The position numbers and the translations under genes are program-made. A stretch of 19,240 nucleotides of DNA from Clostridia bacterium. GTDB taxonomy: Bacteria > Bacillota_A > Clostridia > Oscillospirales > CAG-272. Below the pieces are notes generated by a model. The model made no database searches. It had not been told where the DNA came from and saw nothing but the letters and a program-made list of their open reading frames with translations. Of this stretch, positions 6,165 to 15,740 are shown one piece after another (the stretch's first letter is position 1; each line of letters begins with the position of its first letter). The stretch lies in assembly GCA_017414585.1 (NCBI GenBank), contig JAFQLN010000079.1, positions 1-19,240 of the forward strand. Direction: 5' to 3'.

Positions 6165-7814
6165 GTGAAAAATAAACTGATTTTCCTGATCGTTGCGCTC
6201 GCGTGCTTTATTCCCTCGGTCGCTGCCTACGCAAGCTATCACCAGACGCAGAATGCGCCCGTGGAGGCAGGCAATGCGGTCAAGATCTCCATCACGGATG
6301 TCAACGAGAAAAATTTTGTTCTCACCAAGGAAGAAGAGGGTGACGAAGCAGATCAGCTCATCCAGTTCTTCATGGGCATGAAGAAAAACGCGCAGTCCAT
6401 TGTCGCACTTCCCGACTCCCTCATGGGCGAGAAGTTCTTCATCGTCGTCATTTCAACGAACGTCAAGGACGAGGCGTACGAGTTCTACTTCTCCACCGAC
6501 CCCACCGCCAACTATTTCCGCGCACAGAACGGTTCGACTTATAAAATCGCGGAAGCCGATGCCGCACAGTTCATCACCAGCCTCTACGCGGAAAGCCTGT
6601 ATGAACAGTCCGCAATGCCCGTGCTGACTTTGTCGCATACATACGACGTCACACCGGACGCGGCTGTGTGGCAGTATAAGAACTACACCGGCGATTACGT
6701 TGATTCCGATGTTGCGGCTCTCGTTTCTCCCACGGAGGAAAAATACGAAGTCGAAGGCGGCATTGACCTCTCCTTCGATACACAGCCCGATAACTGTTCC
6801 GTTGTTGTCACCGATGCCTTCGGAACCGTCCTTTATGACGATACCCTCGCGCTGCTTCCCACGTTCCGTCTCGAAACAACGGAAAACGTCAATGTCAAAG
6901 TGACCGCAACATGGTACGAAGACCCCGCGCGCTCCTTCTGCGGAAAGCTCGAGTACGCATTTACCTCCTTCGTGACCGCTCCCGCTGAATTCTACCTCGG
7001 CATGACCACGGTGGAAAACGGCAAGTTTACCGCGATCACCGCGCTCAATGTCTCCAAACCCGAAAATATCCGCTTTGCTTCCTCTATGGAAAACGCGGCG
7101 CATCCCGTCTTCTATCCCGCAGGGGAAAACAGAGCTGTCGCGCTTCTGCCCGTGTCCGTGGATACACCTTCCGGCATCTATACGCTCACCTTTACTTACG
7201 GCGGTACCACGCAGGATACGCTTCTCACAGTTGAACATACCGGCGAAAAGATTTCCCAGTATCAGGTCAGTGAAGCGGTGATCCAGTCCACACGCAATGC
7301 CGCCGCGCTTGAACAGTTCGATACCACGGCAAAGAGCCTGATGGCAAAGGGATCGGCTGAACGGTACTTCTCCGGATACTTCCTCACCGGCATCAACGGC
7401 GCAAATACGCTCCGCAGAGGCTTCGGCAGAGATATTTACTTAAACGGCTCCGCCAATGTGTCCTACCGCAATAACGGGGTTGACTACGAATCCGCCGCAG
7501 GTCTGGAAGTCGTCGCGTGCAACGCAGGGGAAGTCGTCTTCGCGGGTACGCTCGATTACGCCGGCAATATGGTTGTTATCGAACATGGCTACGGTCTGAA
7601 GACGTGGTACTATAACCTCGGCGCTGTTTCCGTATCCGTTGGGGAAAAGGTCGAACGCGGAAGCGTCATCGGTGCAACCGGTCAGACAGGCTTTACGGGT
7701 GCTGTCGGTGCGCATATCGCCATGTCCGTCGGCGAATCTTTCGTCTCGCCGTATGATACATGGCAGGACTCCACCCGCGCCGGTAAGGTTATCATTGCAA
7801 AGATTGACGAATAA
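6165..7814 (+). CDS. Secreted or anchored LytM/M23-like protein with a degraded active site
   Basis: A 549-residue exported protein. Residues 1-24 form a signal peptide or N-terminal anchor: Lys at 2 and 4, a hydrophobic stretch about 5-20 and a possible cleavage site after AYA. Residues 25-400 are beta-rich and unfamiliar. Residues about 415-535 carry the M23 (LytM, lysostaphin-type) fold pattern: GVDYESAAGLEVVACNAGEV, a GNMVVIEHGYGLKTWY segment, VSVGEKVERGSVIGATGQTG and GAHIAMSV. Against the family motifs HxGxD, YxHL and HxH, it has N436, D440 retained, N484, H517 retained and A519. Two of three zinc ligands and one catalytic His are therefore missing, so peptidoglycan cleavage is unlikely. 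It may act as a binding or activator protein, as degenerate LytM proteins such as EnvC do. The start is GTG at 6165, with GAGAGGA upstream. Confidence 0.8.
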   Translation: MKNKLIFLIVALACFIPSVAAYASYHQTQNAPVEAGNAVKISITDVNEKNFVLTKEEEGDEADQLIQFFMGMKKNAQSIVALPDSLMGEKFFIVVISTNVKDEAYEFYFSTDPTANYFRAQNGSTYKIAEADAAQFITSLYAESLYEQSAMPVLTLSHTYDVTPDAAVWQYKNYTGDYVDSDVAALVSPTEEKYEVEGGIDLSFDTQPDNCSVVVTDAFGTVLYDDTLALLPTFRLETTENVNVKVTATWYEDPARSFCGKLEYAFTSFVTAPAEFYLGMTTVENGKFTAITALNVSKPENIRFASSMENAAHPVFYPAGENRAVALLPVSVDTPSGIYTLTFTYGGTTQDTLLTVEHTGEKISQYQVSEAVIQSTRNAAALEQFDTTAKSLMAKGSAERYFSGYFLTGINGANTLRRGFGRDIYLNGSANVSYRNNGVDYESAAGLEVVACNAGEVVFAGTLDYAGNMVVIEHGYGLKTWYYNLGAVSVSVGEKVERGSVIGATGQTGFTGAVGAHIAMSVGESFVSPYDTWQDSTRAGKVIIAKIDE

Positions 7815-7836
7815 CTGAACAAATCCAAATCATACG

Positions 7837-7880
7837 GAACCGTACGTTGTCTGACTAAAACCAGCGTACGGTTCGTTTTA
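7837..7880 (+). terminator. Intrinsic terminator after the LytM-like gene
   Basis: GAACCGTACG (7837-7846) pairs with CGTACGGTTC (7865-7874) over 10 bp, followed by GTTTTA. It begins 22 bp after the stop codon. Repeat A1 follows directly. Confidence 0.7.
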
Positions 7881-7904
7881 TCATCCAAGACCAAACGCTG
7901 CCAT

Positions 7905-8054
7905 CATAAAAGTTTTGATCCAACTTTTTCAAAAGTTGGCAGGGTTTGAAGGGGCGGCGCCCCTCATCGATCTCCGCAGAGATCGAAACACCCATGCGTT
8001 CGAAAAAGTTCCTCTTTTTGGTTCTTTTTCTCCTCGCTAAAGGAGAAAAAGAAC
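7905..8054 (+). repeat. Multi-hairpin repeat A1
   Basis: Four hairpins in a row, matching A2 (11723-11885) and A3 (15741-15900, minus strand). H1 is CCAACTTTT/AAAAGTTGG (7920-7939). H2 is GGGGC/GCCCC (7951-7963). H3 is CGATCTC/GAGATCG around CGCA (7968-7985). H4 is GTTCTTTTTCTCC/GGAGAAAAAGAAC around TCGCTAAA (8021-8054), a perfect 13-bp stem. The H3 and H4 loops are identical in all copies while the stem bases vary in pairs. The orientation is sense to the LytM-like gene before it and to addB after it. The remaining 60 bp to the addB start are AT-rich, with no promoter I can defend. Confidence 0.85.
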
Positions 8055-8114
8055 GAACTAAATTCATAAATTCACTCTAAAGCGTGCAGCAAATTATTTA
8101 TTTAAGGAAAAACT

Positions 8115-11100
8115 ATGCTTCACTTTATTATCGGACGGTGCGGAACGGGAAAAAGCACCCTCGTTTCGGATGCCGTCGTCAGGGAAATCACCCACGGAAC
8201 ACGCCCCGTCGTCCTGCTTGTGCCGGAACAGCAGACCGTCGTGTGGGAAACAAAAATGGCATCCATCCTCCCGCCCAGCGCAAACTTCCGGCTCGAAATC
8301 ACCAACTTCACCCGCCTCGCCAATTCCGTCTTCCGTGAAAGCGGCGGACTGGCACGGCAGCTGGTCGATAACGGTACACGCGCACTGCTCGTCTGGCGTG
8401 CCATGCTGTCCGTGTGGGATCAGCTGACCGTGTATAATCACTGTACTGCCGGACGAGAGGACAGAAATATCCCCACCCTCCTTGCCGCCGTTGATGAACT
8501 CAAAAACAGCGGCATTTCTCCCAAACAAGCCGAAGAAGCGCTCAAAAAACTCGAAAACGACAACGATCAGCCAAATCCCCCCTCCGATTCCCGCTCGCAG
8601 AAAGCAGACCTGCACGCAAGACTGTCCGATGCAGTCCTCACCTACGCCGCCTATGAAGAACTTCTGCATGAATCGTATATCGACCGCGGGGATCTGCTGG
8701 CGGAACTGGCGAAATCCCTCCGTGACTGCCCGTATTTTCAGGGGAAAGCGGTCTTTGTCGACTCCTTCTTCTCCCTCACCGCAGCCGAGGAACGCATCCT
8801 TTTCCAGATTTTCAGACAGGCTGACGACGTCACGCTCACCTTCGCCTGCCCGCCAACGGAGAAAAAACACAGCGAATCCGAGCAGATTTCCATGCTCGCG
8901 GAAGAATCCCCCGCCGAACGCAGCGGAGAAATCCAGTTCGCGGAAACCGAGCAGTACCTGCGCCGTGCCTCCTCTCTCGCCGCACGTGCAGGACAAACCG
9001 TCGAGCGGATTTTCCTCACCGAAAACCGCCGCCATATGCACGCCCCGGAACTCGCCGCCATCGAAGAAAAACTCTTTGACTACCTCGCCGACCTGAACCC
9101 GCCCCGCGAATCGCCCGAACCGGCAAGGGATGTGCAGATTATCGCCTGTGCCGACCCCGCCGATGAAGTGCAGGCGTGCGCCGCTGTCATCGACCGTCTG
9201 CTCCGGGAAGGATATCGCGCAGGAGAAATCGCCGTTGCCGCACGCAATATGGATCAATACGAAGGCATCGCCGACCGCGTGCTTCGCTCCCATAACATTC
9301 CCTGCTTCCTCTCCGAAACGAGCGGCGTTTCCTCCCTCCCCGCAGTCCGATTCGTCCTGTCCGCACTCGCAGTTGCCGCAAACGGATGGCAGAGACGCGA
9401 CCTCATCCGCCATATGAAAACCGGACTCACCCTCGTCGGCAGAACAGCGGACGCACTCCCGCCCGAAACGGATGCAGTCCCGCCCGATGCGGACGAACAG
9501 ACCGAAGAACAGCCGGAACAGAGCATCAATACCGCGCTCGAAGGGGATGTGCTCGAACTCTATACGGAAACGTGGAATATCCGCGGCCGAACTATGTTTG
9601 CTTCCGGTGCGTGGTCGATGAATCCCGCCGGATACCGCGTTGAACATACTCCCGTGGGGGACGAAATGCTGCGTCTTGCCAATGCCGCACGTGAAAAACT
9701 CGTCACTCCCCTCGAACGCTTCCTTTCCGTCTTTGACAGCGGCGCCGCCAATGTGCGCGAAATCGCCGAACGCATCGTTCTGTATGCCGAAGACTGCCGC
9801 CTTGACGAAGGGCTGGAGGATGCCGCGCAGTCCTACCGGAAAATCGGCATGAAAGCCGAAGCGGATAAAGTGCGCCGCAGTTGGGAAAAGGTCTGCGAAA
9901 TCCTCGACTGTATGGTGACTGCCCTCGGCGATACCACCCTCGATGCATCGCGCTTTGCAGGACTGTTCTCCCGTGTCGCATCGTCCTTTGATGTCGGAAG
10001 TATCCCCACCGGTATGGACGAAGTCCTCCTCGGCAGTGCTTCCGGCGTGCGCATGGATCAGGCGAAGTGCGTCATTATCCTCGGCGCCGTGGAAGGGGAG
10101 TTCCCCGGAGCAGTGTCGGATAACGCCGCATTCTTCGGGGAAAGGGACAAAATCGAACTGGAAGGCGTCGGTCTTTCAATCGGTTCCCCCGACCGGGATA
10201 TCCGCGCCGCAAGAGAGAATTTCATGTTCTACCGCACCGCAGCGTCCGCGAAGGATAAGCTCTATGTCCTCACTTCCTCGCCGGATGCGCTTTCCGAAGG
10301 AGCACTGCGGATCGAAGCTGTCCTCGGAAGCATGGGCAAATCCTGCAGGGTGAAATTCGCCGACCTGCCCGCAGAGGAAATCGTGTACCATCGGGAAACG
10401 GCGGAATACCTCCTTGCCAGAAGAACGGACGAAAAAGAACGCCGGCTTTTGCGCGCTCTCATCACGCGGACAGCGGACAGCACCGGTGCACCGGACAGCA
10501 CCGACCATACGGCAGATCAGTACAGCGCCGGCAGTTCCACGGTTGCGGGAGCACAGATGCTTCTCACAGGACAGCAGACGATAGCCGGACAGGGTACGCA
10601 TGGGGATAAACGCCCCCGCATGACGCTTTCGCAGTCGAAAATCGAATCATTTGTGCAGTGCCCGTTCCAGTACTGGTGCCGCTACCAGATGAAGCTGCGC
10701 CCTGCCGCAAAAGCGGAAATCACGCCGCCCGATATCGGAAACTTTGTGCACGCAGTCCTCGAACGGTTCTTTGCCGATCTGCCTGCCGATGCGGTTCTGC
10801 CGCTCACACATGAAGAAACAGAAGCGCGCGCCGACGGGATTATTGCCGATTACGTCCGTGCACTCGCGGAAAAGGGAGCCGGAAAAAGCGGTGCCGGCAG
10901 CTCTCCGCTAAACGACGGACGGCTTTCGTACCTGTTTCTGCGTCTGCGGCGGCACGTGCTCGTCTTCCTTGAAGCGATCATGGAGGAACTCGGACAGAGC
11001 GCATTCCGCCCGACTGCATTTGAACTGCCTATTGGGGGGCTGCATCCGGACGACGGAAAAGCGTCGGTCAAGCCCATCGTCATCCGGACGGAAAACGGAA

Positions 11101-11720
11101 CGGACGTCACCCTGCAGGGTATCGCCGACCGCGTGGATGTGTATGACGCACCCGACGGAAAACGGTATGTCCGCGTGGTGGATTATAAAACCGGATCGAA
11201 ATCGTTCTCGCTCGACGATGTGCGCCGCGGACTGCACGTGCAGATGCTCATCTACCTCTTTTCGCTGTCGAAAAACGGACTGGGCGCGGGTACTCCCATG
11301 ATTCCGGCAGGCGCATCGTATTTTCAGGCGAAGCCCGTGTCCGTGTCGGAGAGTACCGAACCTGATGCCGAGACCGCACGCAGACTTGCCGCCGAACGAA
11401 TCGAGCGAAGCGGGGTTTTCCTCGCCGAAGAAGAAATTCTCCGCGCCATGGACGGGGAAATGAGCGGGAAATACCTGAAAATCAAGCAGGATAAAAACGG
11501 AAACTGGCAGGGAAGCGGAAAGAGTACATCGCTTCTGTCGCTGGAAGAACTCGGTTCGCTTGCCGGGGAGCTGGAAACGGTGATCGGGAAAATTGCCGGG
11601 GAAATGCTCGAAGGCAGAGCGGATGCCTCGCCGCTGACTGTCGGAGGAAAAGACCCGTGTACGTGGTGTGAACATAAGCTCATCTGCCGCGTCCGGGCAA
11701 CAGAGAACGCAGAAGATTAA
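8115..11720 (+). CDS. addB: ATP-dependent helicase/nuclease subunit B
   Basis: This 1201-residue subunit pairs with AddA to process double-strand DNA ends for recombination, the Gram-positive counterpart of RecBCD. The N-terminus has a Walker A motif, GRCGTGKS (7-14). The C-terminal nuclease has VVDYKTG with D1023 and K1025. Four cysteines of the iron-sulfur staple are present: C849 in VQCPFQYWC, then C1182, C1185 and C1191 in CTWCEHKLIC. The C-x2-C-x5-C spacing is that of the Bacillus protein. Residues about 786-835 form a low-complexity Ala/Thr/Gly/Ser linker between helicase-like and nuclease parts, with a short DNA repeat GGACAGCACCG at 10475 and 10493. Length is close to the family norm. 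The ATG at 8115 follows AAGGA (8104-8108). The gene precedes addA, the usual order, but repeat A2 separates them. Confidence 0.95.
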   Translation: MLHFIIGRCGTGKSTLVSDAVVREITHGTRPVVLLVPEQQTVVWETKMASILPPSANFRLEITNFTRLANSVFRESGGLARQLVDNGTRALLVWRAMLSVWDQLTVYNHCTAGREDRNIPTLLAAVDELKNSGISPKQAEEALKKLENDNDQPNPPSDSRSQKADLHARLSDAVLTYAAYEELLHESYIDRGDLLAELAKSLRDCPYFQGKAVFVDSFFSLTAAEERILFQIFRQADDVTLTFACPPTEKKHSESEQISMLAEESPAERSGEIQFAETEQYLRRASSLAARAGQTVERIFLTENRRHMHAPELAAIEEKLFDYLADLNPPRESPEPARDVQIIACADPADEVQACAAVIDRLLREGYRAGEIAVAARNMDQYEGIADRVLRSHNIPCFLSETSGVSSLPAVRFVLSALAVAANGWQRRDLIRHMKTGLTLVGRTADALPPETDAVPPDADEQTEEQPEQSINTALEGDVLELYTETWNIRGRTMFASGAWSMNPAGYRVEHTPVGDEMLRLANAAREKLVTPLERFLSVFDSGAANVREIAERIVLYAEDCRLDEGLEDAAQSYRKIGMKAEADKVRRSWEKVCEILDCMVTALGDTTLDASRFAGLFSRVASSFDVGSIPTGMDEVLLGSASGVRMDQAKCVIILGAVEGEFPGAVSDNAAFFGERDKIELEGVGLSIGSPDRDIRAARENFMFYRTAASAKDKLYVLTSSPDALSEGALRIEAVLGSMGKSCRVKFADLPAEEIVYHRETAEYLLARRTDEKERRLLRALITRTADSTGAPDSTDHTADQYSAGSSTVAGAQMLLTGQQTIAGQGTHGDKRPRMTLSQSKIESFVQCPFQYWCRYQMKLRPAAKAEITPPDIGNFVHAVLERFFADLPADAVLPLTHEETEARADGIIADYVRALAEKGAGKSGAGSSPLNDGRLSYLFLRLRRHVLVFLEAIMEELGQSAFRPTAFELPIGGLHPDDGKASVKPIVIRTENGTDVTLQGIADRVDVYDAPDGKRYVRVVDYKTGSKSFSLDDVRRGLHVQMLIYLFSLSKNGLGAGTPMIPAGASYFQAKPVSVSESTEPDAETARRLAAERIERSGVFLAEEEILRAMDGEMSGKYLKIKQDKNGNWQGSGKSTSLLSLEELGSLAGELETVIGKIAGEMLEGRADASPLTVGGKDPCTWCEHKLICRVRATENAED

Positions 11721-11722
11721 GA

Positions 11723-11885
11723 TAAACTTTGTCGCCAAAAAGTTTTGGTCGAGCTTTTTCAAAAGCTCGTGGGGATCCAAGGGGCAAAGCCCCTGGTCGA
11801 GGACCGCAGTCCTCGAAATACTCAGGACTTCCGAAAAAGTTCCTTTTTTCGGTTCCTTTTTTCCTCGCTAAAGGAAAAAAGGAAC
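11723..11885 (+). repeat. Multi-hairpin repeat A2, between addB and addA
   Basis: This has the same four-hairpin layout as A1. H1 is CGAGCTTTT/AAAAGCTCG (11750-11769). H2 is GGGGC/GCCCC around AAA (11781-11793). H3 is TCGAGGAC/GTCCTCGA around CGCA (11797-11816). H4 is GTTCCTTTTTTCC/GGAAAAAAGGAAC around TCGCTAAA (11852-11885). A second GTTCCTTTTTTC just upstream (11839-11850) could compete for the same 3-prime arm of H4. The element starts two bases after the addB stop and ends about 60 bp before the addA start. If the genes are co-transcribed, it lies within the message. Confidence 0.85.
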
Positions 11886-11944
11886 AACCAACAATCTGTA
11901 TATCCCAAATGACCACGCCCCCCATAACCGAACGGAGAACCACC

Positions 11945-14900
11945 ATGCCGAAAATTGCCTATACACCGGCGCAGAAACGCGCTGTCTTCTACCCGGACGG
12001 AAACCTGCTCCTGTCCGCGGCAGCCGGAAGCGGAAAAACAGCCGCTCTGACCGGAAGAATCGTTGAACTCATCGCCGAAAACCGCGCCGAGCTGTCCGAA
12101 ATGCTCATCGTCACCTTCACCAAAGCCGCGGCAGGCGAAATGAAAACGCGCATCGCAAAAAAAGTGCGCGAAAGAATGGAAGAGGTAAAAGGAACGGACG
12201 CACAGACCACTGCCAGACTGTCCCACGCGCTCACCCAGCTTCCGTCCGCGGATATTTCCACCATCCACTCCTTCCTCTACCAAACCCTGCGCCCCTATTT
12301 CCCCGCACTCGGACTGTCCGCGGACGCATCCATCGGGGAAGCGCAGGAATTCGATAAAATGAAAGCGGAAGTCATGCGGGACGTCACGGACGACTTCTTC
12401 GCCGGACACCTCACAGCGGAAAACGCACAGGATTTCGTCCAGCTCGCCGATACCATCGGACAGGCGCGCGATACAACCGCCGTGGACGCGGAACTGCTCT
12501 GGCTCGCCGAACGGCTGGCAAATATGGGCGAGGATGTCTCCGTTCTCCTTTCGTTTGCTGAAGAACTGGAGAAAAACGCACGCGCGGACGTGGCGGAAAG
12601 CGCATACGGAAAAATCGCCGCCGCACAGACTTTGCGCTTCGTGAAGCATTACCGCGGCGTGTTCGATTCGTTCGCGGACGAGTTTGAAACCGATGTCCCC
12701 ACTGCGGAAAAATACGGCGCGGCTCTTGGCGGTATCCTCGGATGGCTTGCCGATGCATATAGCCTGCTCACGGACGAAAATCCCTCCTACGCCGCGCTGT
12801 GTACGCATTTTTCAGCCTATACACCCGTCCCCCTCGGCAGACTGGCGGCGAAAAATGCCTCGGAAACGTCGAAAAACTTCAAATATTTCCGCGATCTGTT
12901 CCATAAGGAGCTGAAAGCGCTCACAGCGGATTATTATGTCTTTGAACCCGATGCCTTCCCGCGTGCCGCCCAAAAAACCGCGCAGATTCTCCGGACAGCA
13001 CACAGCGTCATCGCCGTGTACGAAAAGCGGCTGACGCAGAGAAAACAGGCGCTCTCCCTCATGGAGTACGGAGACCTCGAACGGTACGCCGCCAAAATTT
13101 TCATCGGCGAAAACGGGGAGCGCACGGAGGCGGCTGCGGAAATCGGCAAGCGGTATAAGTACATCTTCGTGGACGAATATCAGGATACCAACCGCGTGCA
13201 GGACGAACTGTTCCGGGCAGTCGGCGCAGAGGCTGTGCGGTTCATGGTCGGCGATATCAAACAGTCGATCTATCGCTTCCGGGGAGCTGACCCGCGCGTG
13301 TTCTCGTCCTACCGCAGAATCTGGGAAAAGGTTTCGCCGGATGGGGAGGACTGTCCGGCACCGGGCGGGTCGATCTTCATGAGCGAGAATTTCCGTTCCG
13401 CACCGGATGTGATCCGCTTCATCAACGCCGTGTCCGACCATATCCTTCCGTTCGGGGGCATTCCCTATGAGCCGGAGGACGCACTCCTCTGCGGAAAACA
13501 GCCGTACGGGGATGAAGGAACACATATCCCCGCAGAAATCGTGCTCATCGACCGCAAAGAAACGGCGGAAGAAGACACGGCGGATGAGGATAAAATTCCC
13601 GAACCGTACCCTGAAGCCGCTTATACGGCAGAACGGATTGCCGCGATGCTCGGCCGGTATTCCGAGGACGGAAGCCGGATTCTCGCGCCGGGGGATATCG
13701 CTGTGCTCCTGCGCAGTCCTTCCGCGGACGGGGAAGCCTACCGGAAGGCTCTGGAAGCGCGCGGCATTCCCGCTGAGACGAAAACTGCCCGTCCCCTCGG
13801 CGAATATGCGTCCGTGATGCTGCTTGTGTGCCTGCTGTCGCTCATCGACAATCCTCTGCGGGATATTCCGGCGGCGGGTGCGATGCGCTCGTCCCTGTTC
13901 GGCTTTACGACGGAGGACCTCGTTCTTCTGCGTCGGATGGCGGGGGATCTGCCGCTGTATACCGCTGTTCTCGACTGCGCGGCGCAAAAGGAGCTTGCCG
14001 ATGCCGATGCCGATGCCGATTCTGCGGATTCTTCCGACAGTGATGCCGGTGATGCCGGAACACTTGCGGAGAAGTGCCGGAGACTGACGGATTTTCTGGA
14101 CGAGGAGAAAACCGTGCTCGGGGGTGTGTCCGCGGACCGGTATCTGGAAAATCTGCTTCTGAAAACGGACTTTTTCCGTCTAACGGAAATCCGCGAAAAC
14201 GGAAGCGAACGGGATGCGGTGCAGAGAGTGCTCGATCTGGCACGCGCATATGAACGGAGCCGTGCGGGAAGCGGACAATCCATCGGCGCGTTTCTCGAAT
14301 ACCTGCGCGACGCCATGGAGCAGGACGCACAGAAGCCGCAGAGCAGTACCGATGCTGTGTCGATCTGCAGTATCCACGCATCGAAGGGGCTGGAATATCC
14401 GGTGTGCTTCCTGTGCGGGACTGCGAAGAAGCGCAACGATCAGGACGAACGGCGGACGATCCTCTTTGATGATGTGCTCGGTTTCGGAATGCAGCTTCCC
14501 GACAGCACGGGGCTGATCCGGTGCGACAATCTCATCCGCCGTGCGATCGGTGCGAAGATGGCAGACGACGCGGTGGAGGAAGAGATGCGGATGCTGTACG
14601 TGGCGCTGACCCGTGCGCAGACAAAGCTGATTGTCACGGCGAAGGTGGATCATGCCGAAAAATGGCTGGAGGAATGTGCGCTGGAAGCGGAATTTGCGGA
14701 CGAGTACACGGTGAAAAATGCATCGTCGTACATGGATTGGATTGCCGCATCCGTCGTCGGGCGGAAAACGTCTCCGTCGTGGCAGGTGCGCGTGGTCCGT
14801 GCATCGGAAATCGGCAGGGCAGTGCAGACAGCGGCGGACGAATCGGATGATACCGGAGACGTGGACGAAGAATTGCTCCGGGAACTGCGCTGTCGTGCGG

Positions 14901-15667
14901 ATGCGGTTTATCCGTACGGGTATCTCGAAAAGATTCCCGCAAAGCTGGTGGTTTCCCGGCTCGAACCGGAGATTCTCGACGAAGACGGAGCGGCGGAAAT
15001 TGCGATGGAAGCGGATGAGCAGCCGGCTTCTGCAAAAACGGCACCTGTAGGACAGGTTTCTGTTAGACCGGCTCCGGTTAGACCGGCATTCATGCGGGAG
15101 AGCGGTGATGCGAAGGCGAACGAGGTCGGGTCGGCTGTGCACCGGTTCTTACAGTTTGCGGATTTTCACGCACTGGCGCGGGACGGTATAGAGGCAGAAA
15201 AGTCGCGGCTTGTGGAGAGAGAATTTCTCGCGCCGGCAGATGCATCGCTGATTCCTGCGGCGCAGATCGAACGGTTTGTGCAGTCTGCGCTGTTCCGGAG
15301 TCTGCTGGAGAGCGCGTTTGTGAAGCGGGAATTCCGGTTCAACGTGCTGATGGACGCGGCGGAATTTACAGCGGACGAAGGACTGAAGGAAAAGCTCGCT
15401 GGAAGCGGAACGAAGATCACGGTACAGGGTGTTGTGGACTGTGTATACCGGGATGCGGACAGCGGAAAGCTGGTGCTGATCGACTACAAGACGGATGCGG
15501 TTTATGCGGACGAGTGGAAGGATCGCAGAAAGGCGTATGCACGTCTGCGGGAGAAGCACAGAAATCAGCTGTCGTACTACAGGGAAATCTGCTCGCGCTT
15601 GTTTGAGGAAGAGATTGAAGAAGCGTATATTTACTCCACGGTGCTGGGGAGTTTGATACGGGTATAA
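11945..15667 (+). CDS. addA: ATP-dependent helicase/nuclease subunit A
   Basis: A 1240-residue UvrD-like superfamily 1 helicase with a C-terminal RecB-type nuclease, partner of AddB. Motifs in order are Walker A AAAGSGKT (25-32), VTFTKAAAGEM (56-66), Walker B VDEYQDTN (409-416), GDIKQSIYRFRG (436-447), HASKGLEYP (811-819), YVALTRA (885-891) and the nuclease pair D1165 in GVVDCVY and IDYKTD with D1180 and K1182. All key residues appear present and length is normal. The ATG at 11945 follows CGGAGAA (11933-11939). An in-frame TTG at 11729 would translate repeat A2 and has no ribosome site. A run ADADADAD at 685-692, within an Asp/Ser-rich stretch, comes from a hexanucleotide repeat. A hairpin with T-poor flank follows the gene, so plus-strand termination is less clear. 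Confidence 0.95.
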   Translation: MPKIAYTPAQKRAVFYPDGNLLLSAAAGSGKTAALTGRIVELIAENRAELSEMLIVTFTKAAAGEMKTRIAKKVRERMEEVKGTDAQTTARLSHALTQLPSADISTIHSFLYQTLRPYFPALGLSADASIGEAQEFDKMKAEVMRDVTDDFFAGHLTAENAQDFVQLADTIGQARDTTAVDAELLWLAERLANMGEDVSVLLSFAEELEKNARADVAESAYGKIAAAQTLRFVKHYRGVFDSFADEFETDVPTAEKYGAALGGILGWLADAYSLLTDENPSYAALCTHFSAYTPVPLGRLAAKNASETSKNFKYFRDLFHKELKALTADYYVFEPDAFPRAAQKTAQILRTAHSVIAVYEKRLTQRKQALSLMEYGDLERYAAKIFIGENGERTEAAAEIGKRYKYIFVDEYQDTNRVQDELFRAVGAEAVRFMVGDIKQSIYRFRGADPRVFSSYRRIWEKVSPDGEDCPAPGGSIFMSENFRSAPDVIRFINAVSDHILPFGGIPYEPEDALLCGKQPYGDEGTHIPAEIVLIDRKETAEEDTADEDKIPEPYPEAAYTAERIAAMLGRYSEDGSRILAPGDIAVLLRSPSADGEAYRKALEARGIPAETKTARPLGEYASVMLLVCLLSLIDNPLRDIPAAGAMRSSLFGFTTEDLVLLRRMAGDLPLYTAVLDCAAQKELADADADADSADSSDSDAGDAGTLAEKCRRLTDFLDEEKTVLGGVSADRYLENLLLKTDFFRLTEIRENGSERDAVQRVLDLARAYERSRAGSGQSIGAFLEYLRDAMEQDAQKPQSSTDAVSICSIHASKGLEYPVCFLCGTAKKRNDQDERRTILFDDVLGFGMQLPDSTGLIRCDNLIRRAIGAKMADDAVEEEMRMLYVALTRAQTKLIVTAKVDHAEKWLEECALEAEFADEYTVKNASSYMDWIAASVVGRKTSPSWQVRVVRASEIGRAVQTAADESDDTGDVDEELLRELRCRADAVYPYGYLEKIPAKLVVSRLEPEILDEDGAAEIAMEADEQPASAKTAPVGQVSVRPAPVRPAFMRESGDAKANEVGSAVHRFLQFADFHALARDGIEAEKSRLVEREFLAPADASLIPAAQIERFVQSALFRSLLESAFVKREFRFNVLMDAAEFTADEGLKEKLAGSGTKITVQGVVDCVYRDADSGKLVLIDYKTDAVYADEWKDRRKAYARLREKHRNQLSYYREICSRLFEEEIEEAYIYSTVLGSLIRV
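13997..14020 (+). repeat. Hexanucleotide repeat GCCGAT x4 within addA
   Basis: Four exact tandem GCCGAT units encode Ala-Asp repeats (residues 685-692) in an acidic, probably disordered segment of AddA. Unit gain or loss keeps the frame, so it would change only linker length. Confidence 0.85.
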
Positions 15668-15669
15668 AA

Positions 15670-15715
15670 AAAAGAGGGCTGCCGCATTGATGGAAAATTC
15701 CGGAATGCGGCAGCC
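15670..15715 (-). terminator. Intrinsic terminator of the rnz-RACo operon, possibly bidirectional
   Basis: GGCTGCCGCATT (15677-15688) pairs perfectly with AATGCGGCAGCC (15704-15715). Read on the minus strand, the stem is followed by CTC and eight T, an excellent terminator. On the plus strand it is followed by TGTTTGGTT, a weaker T run, but it lies 9 bp after the addA stop and may also end that message. Repeat A3 lies between it and the activator gene. Confidence 0.8.
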
Positions 15716-15740
15716 TGTTTGGTTATGCAGATTGTTTGTT

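Noticed and set aside
11729..11944. A 72-codon N-terminal extension of AddA
   Set aside because: It begins at a TTG without a ribosome site and would translate the hairpin repeat A2. The ATG at 11945 has a good site and starts at the conserved family N-terminus.
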